A DNA stretch of 64,000 nucleotides from Bacteroidota bacterium (GTDB lineage Bacteria > Bacteroidota > Bacteroidia > UKL13-3), in contig JAZKBU010000005.1 in the NCBI GenBank assembly GCA_040388375.1, forward strand, positions 186,825 to 250,824. The letters are read 5' to 3'. The translations under genes and the position numbers were made by a program. Below are positions 11,001-17,638 of this stretch, in pieces (the first letter of the stretch is position 1; every line of letters starts with the position of its first letter). The notes beneath the pieces were generated by a model, which was given only the letters and a program-made list of their open reading frames with translations, was not told the DNA's origin and did not search any database.

Positions 11001-11570
11001 AAAGGCACTTGGTATATTATAAACCAGAATACTATCATTGGCAGTTCCTGTTGTAAATTGGTATTTTACTACCAATAACGAAGTAGTGTTAGTTGCAAAA
11101 CTATCAGTACTGTAAACCGCCAGATCAGTAGATTTAGAAATACCTATACGGTAATATCCGGTACCTGCTGCTTTTATAAACAAACGACCCGTAAACAGGG
11201 AAGTAGAGTTTTGTGGTAAATAAGCAAAAAAGTAATCGCCAGCATTAGTTGCTTTACTTACGTTCAGCATAAAAGAAGTATACAAACTGCCTGAATTAGT
11301 ATTGGCAAATAAATCCCTGTATACATCTTGTCCGGTAGTGTCAATTTTAGCTCCATTACCTATGGCAGATAAGTTGTAGCCAGAAAACGATAAACCAGCA
11401 TTTGTTACAGAAACAGGTAATACCGTGGATGTTAAAATTTGTACCCAATTGTTAGTAGTAAGAGGGCTTGTAGCGGTGTAGTCAAAGTTTTCAGTAATAA
11501 GTTGTTGTGCTTGTACTGAATAGTTAAACCCCCATACTAAAAATAGCAAAAAAGTAAATTTTATTTTCAT
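8052..11570 (-). CDS. T9SS-exported multi-domain protein with FN3-like repeats and an OB-fold-like domain
   Basis: The ATG at 11570 gives an ideal signal peptide (MKIKFTFLLFLVWGFNYSVQAQ); the open frame extends 8 codons upstream to a TTG at 11594, which I judge not to be used. The mature protein has an N-terminal region starting QLITENFDY. Four ~115-residue repeats follow, each with a strand like TTLVFVK, a turn like CVYKGDTN and an end like IYVVRNIDSSY; they look like fibronectin-III-type domains. Next is a segment LNTLVELSGIVYGVNQR with GLQFVLRDNTGGI, resembling the OB-fold domains found in Bacteroidota surface proteins. The last ~80 residues form a T9SS sorting domain (FPNPFNENISI, GIYLLKVS, ending KMIKE). 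It is therefore secreted or cell-surface attached. The binding target is unknown. Confidence 0.9.
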   Translation of the reverse strand: MKIKFTFLLFLVWGFNYSVQAQQLITENFDYTATSPLTTNNWVQILTSTVLPVSVTNAGLSFSGYNLSAIGNGAKIDTTGQDVYRDLFANTNSGSLYTSFMLNVSKATNAGDYFFAYLPQNSTSLFTGRLFIKAAGTGYYRIGISKSTDLAVYSTDSFATNTTSLLVVKYQFTTGTANDSILVYNIPSAFPSTEPTTATVATIGGATADAAALGRLALRQGTAASAPRLNMDGIRTANTWADLNASASNNPPSVFTTAFNSITTTTTNITWSKNSNYVDSTMTTLVFVKPVTAITVGSPNLSADYYTANANFSLASSFYQNDAAARCIYKGDTNNVATSGLTQNTLYQVAIFVVRNLDSAYATVTLGSFTTQSTAPRAITALTFGNNGRETATITWAKPTGYSNTNHTMVVYVKAASAITAGIPTTNPTLITADSNFGNGSPLSLDSGAYCIYKGDSTTLRIAGLTAGTNYYLVAYAINNVDSNYSPVINAQGITASAGPANVKSVTFLSFTPYTCRLSWTKDSTYNNANYSTLVFLKKGSAINSGSPSRDPLYYSPDSTFGAGTPYQIDPGAFCVYNGDSNVITPVNLVPSSTYYAVIYVVNNSDSLYSNPSNVTGITKAVPPENIIGVTVTGLTTTSAKIEWTKPSSYTNATYTTLVFVKANAGITAGIPTKTVTYYNAFSNFAFTFSTRYQNDTNAKCVYKGDTNFVNITSISHSNNYHVLIYVVRDIDSSYSILSATGSGTSSPPPPHYTISKINAINSITGVPDSLNTLVELSGIVYGVNQRTNGLQFVLRDNTGGITVSNTANNFGYTPSEGDSILVQGMVSSNRGLLIINTLDTLKLLASGKSINNPVLESKLDENTENNLVRLNRVKFLTTQTDTIWRANSTYPIITLAGDTTNIRIYATSNLVGALKPTTNFFHVIGLGTQQSNLNSPYAFTGYQILPRGTSDIITFTALSNFKLLSPANNTTIPIQGDTNQTVFISWTKSINSPLLATATYTWVLDSTGGNFTNPILSIPSTTAGADTSLTLTYGQIRALLVSLGVQKGQTKSFIWKVNAASGLFSKSSDSVFTANFTLGNMLGVKNVSAAPLLTFPNPFNENISIVLPNSILNNNIEVSIMDITGKVYLNQSFENNTLNQIQVNTSTLNKGIYLLKVSNEHTTYIQKMIKE

Positions 11571-11783
11571 AGAATTATTTAATAAGTTTTTCAATGATAC
11601 ATTTTTTTGTAGTTAAAAAAGAGAGAGATTTAATAAGGATAGAAATTTGACAATCAATGTTTAGTGTTAAAAATTGTTAATCAATATTACATACTTACTA
11701 TTTAATAGCAATTGTTTTGTTTAAGAGAGAAATAGCGTTTTATAGCTTATATTATTAACCCTTCATTTGGACTTATTCTAAAT

Positions 11784-11821
11784 AAAAATCCCTGATTAAG
11801 CAATGTTAATCAGGGATTTTT
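11784..11821 (-). terminator. Strong intrinsic terminator of the 11841-14240 gene
   Basis: A perfect 16 bp stem (11784-11799 with 11806-11821; GC-rich centre TCCCTGATT) with a 6-nt loop and flanking A/T runs lies 20 bp past the stop codon. Confidence 0.9.
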
Positions 11822-11840
11822 AAATCATCGAAATCAGTAA

Positions 11841-14240
11841 TTATTCCTTGATAATTTTTTTAGTATACACCTCATTTTGATTGGTAAGCTTTACTAAATA
11901 AATACCTCTGTTTAAAAAGCTGGTATTTATTTCAACACCGTTAACAGAAGCTGCTGCATTTATTTCCTGACTAACATACACTTTACCATTTATATCTAAT
12001 ATTTCAATAAACTGAGTGGTGTTTGCATTGGTAACAATATTTAATTTATCGTTTACCGGGTTTGGACTTAATTCCACTACTAATTTAGTTTCATTGTTAA
12101 TTTGAATAGTTTTTGAGTAGTCAAACTGACCGTCAAAATCAATTTGTTTGAGCCTGTAGAAAATAGTTGAGGGTTTGCTTGTATTATTCAATGCATCAAT
12201 AAAAGTATAATTGCAGGTAGTTGAAATATTTCCGTTTCCTTTTACTTTACCAATCATTTCAAAGTTTGTTCCGTCAAAACTTCTTTCAATTTCAAATTCT
12301 TTGTTATTGGTTTCCGAAGCAGTAATCCAGTTTAGAACAGAGCTGTTATTAATAGATACACCAGTAAATGAAATATATTTAACAGGCAACGGATTTTGCG
12401 AAGCAGCCGAACCAATATAAAACGTATTATTAATAGTTGTTGTGGTTAAATTAGTTCTACTTGCCTGAGGTAATAAAACCGTTCCACCTCCGTCAACAGC
12501 AGTTCCTGGCGCAATGGCACTTGCCAAAGTTAAACGTATATTAGCCGGTGTTGTAATTTGCCCAATAGTAGCAGAACCTTGCACTTTAACGGCAAAGTCA
12601 GTAGCTGAAATACCATTTCCCGTAGCAATAGTCCAGCTGTAATTTTTACGAACGTTCACTGTAACATTATTGGTAGCGTTATCGCTAAAAGGGCTTGCAA
12701 ATAAAGTAAAACCGGCTGCATCAGTATGTGATACAGTTAAAGTACCAGCCGATGAGGGGTTACTTGTTATCCATGCATAACGTTTTGATGTTGGTGTACC
12801 GAAAGGGAATAAACAAGAATCTAAATTATTAGTAGAGGTATTGCCCGATGGAAACCAACGTGTTAAATTTCCGGTTCCAAAAAGGTAACCAAGGTTGGCA
12901 GTAATAAGTCCATTATTGGTTCCACTATTACCAATGGTTAAATTATATCCGTTTAAATTAAGCGCTCCGCTATCAAGAGCCAATCTTGCACCTCCAAAGT
13001 TTACAGCCCTGTCTAGGCGTAAACCAAAAGCATTATTGCTTAAAGTAAAGTTTATATTGGCAGTACCGGAATTATTAATACCCAAAATACCTGCTCCGCT
13101 TATGGTTTGTAATTTTGTACCATTAAAAATATAATTAGGTGTTCCACTCGCTGCATTCATATAACAAATACCGGGTGAGTTAACAATAATGCTTCCTTTA
13201 ATATTGAGTGTACCCGTTAGTCCCAAAGTAAATTGTCCTGAATCTACCTGTAAATTTTCGAAAGTAGCTGTTCCACCTGTTGCGCTATATGATGATGTTG
13301 AACGGTAGATAAAATTAGCATAAGTTCTTCCAGAAAAAGCAGGACCACCAGTTGTTGAAGAAAATATAAAATTACTACCAGAAGAGAAAGTTACTTTAGA
13401 TGCTGGTTGACCCAACCCAAATGGATTAGCTCCTGCATATTGCTGAAATACAGAGCCAGAATCAAAAACAACAATATTGGGAACACCAATCAAGCCAAAA
13501 ACATTACCGGTATAGTAGTTGCTATTCATTTGTACCTTTCCTTGATTTCTTACTCTAATGGCATTGGCATCTGTGGCAAACAATTTACATTTATCCGAAA
13601 AGGTAATGGTACCCATTATTTCGGCATAAGCACCAGTATCAATAATCATGGTTACAGAAATTCCTGTGCAGTACATGTTTAAAGTGGCCCCACTGGCAAT
13701 TTCTAGTGCAGGTAGTGTAGTAGATACGTGTTTGAAAACTAATTTTGGAAAAGCCCCAAAACTAGTTGAAGCTGCTATAGTACTAGAACTACCTGTTGTT
13801 AAAGTAGTATTACTAGCTATGGCCGAAATCTCACCTATAAAATTGTTGGTTCCAGTATATAGTTGGTCGTACAAACGAAATTGACTTAAAAAAGTAGTAC
13901 CTGTGCCAGTTACGGTTACCCCACTTCTACCAATAGTACCTGTTCCAACATCTGCTACTGCTGTTGAAAAATTTACATTGACACCGTTAATTAGGCGTAA
14001 ACGACCAATGGTTTGTGTACTCACATTGGTAACAGTTGGGTTGGCTTGTGTACTACCGTTAAAAACAAGTACATCATTGGCTGCTGGGCTCGTTCGTGTG
14101 GGTGTCCAGCTGGCTGCAGCGGTAAAATCGCCTGTTGCAACATTCCATGTGTAAGTTGTTTGCGCCATTAACTGGTTGTATCCAACACAGATTAATAAAC
14201 AAATAAAACTTTTCGCAAAAAGTGTAAATATTTTTTTCAT
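11841..14240 (-). CDS. T9SS-exported autotransporter-like surface protein
   Basis: This 799-residue protein has a signal peptide (MKKIFTLFAKSFICLLICVG, cleavage after QLMAQ). The mature start TYTWNVATGDFTAAASWTPT matches the GxWxxxxxWxP module at the start of the giant protein encoded at 1-6166. The middle is rich in G, T, N and S with patterns like FENLQVDSGQFTLGLTGTLN, suggesting a beta-helix-like fold. Near residue 635 begins the conserved Bacteroidota module LPVKYISFTG ... NWITASETNNKEFEIERS ... FYRLKQIDFDGQFDYS. A T9SS sorting domain follows (LSPNPVNDKLNIV ... GIYLVKLTN, ending KKIIKE). It is secreted or surface-anchored with unknown ligand. It has its own terminator and a leader resembling that of the 16201-17421 gene. 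Confidence 0.9.
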   Translation of the reverse strand: MKKIFTLFAKSFICLLICVGYNQLMAQTTYTWNVATGDFTAAASWTPTRTSPAANDVLVFNGSTQANPTVTNVSTQTIGRLRLINGVNVNFSTAVADVGTGTIGRSGVTVTGTGTTFLSQFRLYDQLYTGTNNFIGEISAIASNTTLTTGSSSTIAASTSFGAFPKLVFKHVSTTLPALEIASGATLNMYCTGISVTMIIDTGAYAEIMGTITFSDKCKLFATDANAIRVRNQGKVQMNSNYYTGNVFGLIGVPNIVVFDSGSVFQQYAGANPFGLGQPASKVTFSSGSNFIFSSTTGGPAFSGRTYANFIYRSTSSYSATGGTATFENLQVDSGQFTLGLTGTLNIKGSIIVNSPGICYMNAASGTPNYIFNGTKLQTISGAGILGINNSGTANINFTLSNNAFGLRLDRAVNFGGARLALDSGALNLNGYNLTIGNSGTNNGLITANLGYLFGTGNLTRWFPSGNTSTNNLDSCLFPFGTPTSKRYAWITSNPSSAGTLTVSHTDAAGFTLFASPFSDNATNNVTVNVRKNYSWTIATGNGISATDFAVKVQGSATIGQITTPANIRLTLASAIAPGTAVDGGGTVLLPQASRTNLTTTTINNTFYIGSAASQNPLPVKYISFTGVSINNSSVLNWITASETNNKEFEIERSFDGTNFEMIGKVKGNGNISTTCNYTFIDALNNTSKPSTIFYRLKQIDFDGQFDYSKTIQINNETKLVVELSPNPVNDKLNIVTNANTTQFIEILDINGKVYVSQEINAAASVNGVEINTSFLNRGIYLVKLTNQNEVYTKKIIKE

Positions 14241-14367
14241 AGTCCTTTATTAAAGTGTCGCAATTTATAGCTTACAATTCAAAAGTTTATAAAAAAAATA
14301 GCCCTGATTTTGGCTTTTACATAACAAGAAAAATAACATTTTAATGTCATAAATGTGATGAAAATAC

Positions 14368-14401
14368 AAAAGCCCGTTCTACTTATATAGAACAGGCTTT
14401 T
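14368..14401 (-). terminator. Intrinsic terminator of the 14424-15983 gene
   Basis: A 14 bp stem (14368-14381 with 14388-14401) contains one position that pairs (G-U) only in the minus-strand transcript. Loop 6, T-rich tail, 22 bp past the stop codon. Confidence 0.85.
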
Positions 14402-14423
14402 ATATTTTAAATCGGATTAAAAT

Positions 14424-15983
14424 TTAATTTTTAACAATACGTTTGCTAATAGTTTGTTCACCATTATTTATTCTAATAAAATAAATTCCATTATTCATAT
14501 TATCCAGTTTAAAGCTATAAGTTAAACTATTTGGATTGCTAGAGAAACAAACTTTACCCGTCATGTCTATTACTTCAACAGCATAAATATTTTGATTGCT
14601 TGTTACCTTAATTTCATTGCTGAAAGGATTGGGACCAACTACCACATCCAATTGATTATTATTTGATACTTTTACAACATTGGTATAAGTAAATTGACCA
14701 TCAAAATCAATTTGTTTTAAGCGATAGTAAGTAGCGCTAGTCATAGGAGTGTAGTCAATAAACTGATAATTGCTTAAAGCATTGGTTGTTCCATTGCCTT
14801 TTACAAAGCCTATTTTTTCAAACGATTTGTTATCAGAACTTTTTTCCAATTCAAAACCGTAATTATTTAGTTCAGTAGCTGTAGACCAGTTTAAAACTAC
14901 ATTGTTAATAGTTGCGCTGGCATTGAACGATATTAGTTTTACCGGAAGTGTAGTTGTTCCGGGAGTAAAAGCAATACCTCTAAAAATAGTGTTAGTAGCA
15001 GCAGTTGCCAATGTAACAGCGGTTACGTTAGAAGCAGTATCGTTAATTCTTATAGCTCTGTTTAATGCCGCTTCAGCAGTAGTTGCTATAATTGTTGGTG
15101 GGGTAGTAGTCCAGTCAACAGCCAATCCGCGAGCACCAACAGTACTACCGGTTCCGGTTGTTAATGTATAGGCTAAAGTCCAGGTGCTTCCACTTCTGGT
15201 CCATTTTTGAATACCACCACCATTGGCAATACTTCTGTCATCAGCTACATAACAAATGCTTGAATCATACTTCATAGAGAAAGCATACGGAGAACAAGAT
15301 CCTGTTCCGCCAACAAGTGTTATATAAGGAGTAGATACATTACCTGAATTGGTAGGAGCTCCGGTACCTAATTTCCAAATACCAATAGTTCCAGAAGCAG
15401 TTGCATAATACAATTGAGTTCCGGCATTGCTTATAAAGCGCGTATTAGTACTTGAAGTTGTTACAATCGTGTCAATATTTGAAGATGTATTACCAAAAAC
15501 AATTCCGGTGTTTCCACCTCCACCCCAATAGTTTGTTCCATTGGTAAAAACGTGGCGCGGGTTATTACCTGATAAAGTGGTACTGGTGAAAGTAGGAATA
15601 GTAGCTACTCCGGCACTATTAACAGATACAACAGCACGGTTAACGGCTGCTGAAGTTGTTGCACTAACTGATGATGTATAAGGCGCAGCTGTTTTATAGG
15701 CAAATAATACCAATGACGATTTATTACCTGCTAAAGTTAGCATTCCTTCCGATGTTGCAGAACCACTCAGGCAAACAGCATTGCTTCCCGTTCTGGGTAA
15801 AATATTGGTGTTTACATAAGCACCGGTTAAGGTAAATTGATCAATAGCAACATTATTCCCTGTGTTGGCAAGTGTTGCTAAACTATCTCCAACTCTTAGT
15901 ACAGCTATGTTTCCGGCAGTAAACTGCGCTTTAGCAGCTAATAATGACAATGAACTTATTAATAGTAATAGTATTTTTTTCAT
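14424..15983 (-). CDS. T9SS-exported protein, possibly propeller-like
   Basis: A 519-residue protein with a clear signal peptide (MKKILLLLISSLSLLAAKAQ). The mature N-terminus FTAGNIAVLRVGDSLATL is followed by about 320 residues with repeated short strands and turns (RFISNAGTQLYYATASGTIG, WKLGTGAPT), compatible with a beta-propeller; this fold is inference. From about residue 345 there is the LPVKLISF ... LNWSTATELNNYGFELEKS ... YYRLKQIDFDGQFTY module, then a T9SS sorting domain (VVVGPNPFSNEIKV ... GIYFIRINNGEQ, ending KRIVKN). The last 81 residues are 73/81 identical to those of the next gene (16201-17421), showing recent duplication or gene conversion of the C-terminus. The N-terminal halves are unrelated. 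Confidence 0.88.
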   Translation of the reverse strand: MKKILLLLISSLSLLAAKAQFTAGNIAVLRVGDSLATLANTGNNVAIDQFTLTGAYVNTNILPRTGSNAVCLSGSATSEGMLTLAGNKSSLVLFAYKTAAPYTSSVSATTSAAVNRAVVSVNSAGVATIPTFTSTTLSGNNPRHVFTNGTNYWGGGGNTGIVFGNTSSNIDTIVTTSSTNTRFISNAGTQLYYATASGTIGIWKLGTGAPTNSGNVSTPYITLVGGTGSCSPYAFSMKYDSSICYVADDRSIANGGGIQKWTRSGSTWTLAYTLTTGTGSTVGARGLAVDWTTTPPTIIATTAEAALNRAIRINDTASNVTAVTLATAATNTIFRGIAFTPGTTTLPVKLISFNASATINNVVLNWSTATELNNYGFELEKSSDNKSFEKIGFVKGNGTTNALSNYQFIDYTPMTSATYYRLKQIDFDGQFTYTNVVKVSNNNQLDVVVGPNPFSNEIKVTSNQNIYAVEVIDMTGKVCFSSNPNSLTYSFKLDNMNNGIYFIRINNGEQTISKRIVKN

Positions 15984-16155
15984 GATATTTTAATGTGTGA
16001 ATTTTTTGCAAGGTTAATATTGACGCTTTAGCAAATAGTTAGGTTTATGTTAATATAATGTAACCAATTTTAAACCCCGTTTCAAAATTCAGGATAAGTT
16101 TATATTTTACCTATATCAGATTTAAACCCCATGTTTATTACAGAATTAAAACAAA

Positions 16156-16180
16156 AAAAGCTGCCCGTAAGGCAGCTTTT
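16156..16180 (-). terminator. Intrinsic terminator of the 16201-17421 gene
   Basis: A perfect 10 bp stem (AAAAGCTGCC / GGCAGCTTTT) with a 5-nt loop lies 20 bp past the stop codon. Confidence 0.88.
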
Positions 16181-16200
16181 TAATAGAATAATATTTTTGA

Positions 16201-17421
16201 TTAGTTTTTGATAATGCGTTTGCTGATTGTTTGCTCACCATTATTTACACGGATAAAATAAACACCATTATTCATGTTATCTAACTTAAAGCTATAGTTT
16301 AAACTATTTGGATTGCTTGAGAAACAAACTTTACCTGTTACATCAATTACTTCAATAGCAGAAATGTTTTGGTTGCTTGTTACTTTAATTTCGTTGCTGA
16401 AAGGGTTTGGTCCAACTACTACATCCAATTGATTATCGTTTGATACTTTAACAATATCAGAATAAGTGAATTTGCCATCAAAATCAACTTGTTTTAAACG
16501 GTAGTAAACGGTTGTTGATACCTGTGTATTATCTATAAATTGGTAGTTACTAATAATATTTGTATTTCCGTTTCCTTTTACTTTGCCAATGGTAGTATAG
16601 TTCTTAGCATCAAGGCTACGCTCTACTTCAAAGTAGTTATTGTTTATTTCACTGGCTGTACTCCAGTTTAAAGTAGTATTGTTATTATTATTGTAAGCAG
16701 TAAAATTATTCCATTTTACTGGAAGTGTTCCTGCTACTGTAAAACTATAGTCATCAATACTTAACCCGTCATCACTTCCACCTACGTTTGGATCTTGCCA
16801 TCTTAACCACAATGTATCACCAACATTAACTGTTAAACTTGATACAGTGAATTGGTAATAAGCTCTATTGGCACTTTGGTTACCATCTAGAGTAGTAGCT
16901 GAAGCAAGCGTAACTTTACTTACTAAGTCGCAAGCAGGAACTCTTGTCCATGTGCCTGTAAATATTTTTGCAGTACCAGCTGTGTCTAAACTATTATTAA
17001 CGGAATAATAAAAGTATAATGAATCTAATCCTGTTCTGCCACCTGATCTCCATTGTTCCATAAACATATTGATAGAGAATGAAGTAAAACTAGCTCCAGA
17101 ATTATTAATGTATTTTACTCCAAAATTAGGTGCAACACTATTACTAGCTAAACCACCTAAACATCTTTCTGAGTTAGTTCCTGTGCCGAAACTATAAGTA
17201 TCACCAGAATTAGCACTACCATCACCTGCACGGTAAGTAGTGTTTCCGGGGAGTTCATTTATCCACCAGCCAGCAGGTAAAGTTGTTTGCGCTGTACCAG
17301 AGGTTGATAACGTATTAAAGTTTTCTGAATAGATAGATGACTGATTAGTAATGGCAATAAATTGACCAAAACCTGATTTGCTTGCAAGCAATATTGCTAT
17401 TGCGTAAATTAATTTTTTCAT
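16201..17421 (-). CDS. T9SS-exported protein with jellyroll-like anchor domain
   Basis: This 406-residue protein starts with a signal peptide (MKKLIYAIAILLASKSGFGQ). The mature part begins YSENFNTLSTSGT followed by TTLPAGWWINE, the usual opening of choice-of-anchor / jellyroll domains in Bacteroidota secreted proteins, and contains DTLWLRWQDPNVGGSDDGLSIDDYSF, typical of the same domain (calcium-site-like acidic loop). From about residue 235 comes the LPVKWNNF ... LNWSTASEINNNYFEVERS ... YYRLKQVDFDGKFTYS module and then a T9SS sorting domain ending KRIIKN. It carries no catalytic motif that I recognise; a binding or structural role is inferred. It is the rightmost of four consecutive T9SS cargo genes. 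Confidence 0.9.
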   Translation of the reverse strand: MKKLIYAIAILLASKSGFGQFIAITNQSSIYSENFNTLSTSGTAQTTLPAGWWINELPGNTTYRAGDGSANSGDTYSFGTGTNSERCLGGLASNSVAPNFGVKYINNSGASFTSFSINMFMEQWRSGGRTGLDSLYFYYSVNNSLDTAGTAKIFTGTWTRVPACDLVSKVTLASATTLDGNQSANRAYYQFTVSSLTVNVGDTLWLRWQDPNVGGSDDGLSIDDYSFTVAGTLPVKWNNFTAYNNNNNTTLNWSTASEINNNYFEVERSLDAKNYTTIGKVKGNGNTNIISNYQFIDNTQVSTTVYYRLKQVDFDGKFTYSDIVKVSNDNQLDVVVGPNPFSNEIKVTSNQNISAIEVIDVTGKVCFSSNPNSLNYSFKLDNMNNGVYFIRVNNGEQTISKRIIKN

Positions 17422-17441
17422 TTCTTGTTATTAAAGTGCGG

Positions 17442-17449
17442 CAAAAATA
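17442..17449 (-). promoter_or_regulatory. Candidate -7 box (TATTTTTG)
   Basis: The complement reads TATTTTTG, an exact TAnnTTTG match, 20 bp before the ATG of the T9SS gene. No good TTTG is seen at the usual -33 distance, so only half the promoter is supported. Confidence 0.35.
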
Positions 17450-17638
17450 GGCGATTAAACTTGAATATTACTATAGGGGAAACACTAGTAATTAACATTT
17501 TGCCCTGTTTTATGTACTTTCCCTCTGTGTATTAGGTAGTTCCGTTTAAATGTTATTTAAATATTAATATTAAAAACATTTAATTTTACAATACCAGTTA
17601 TTAACTAATTGATATTGTTGTAATAGCAAAGTTAAAAA

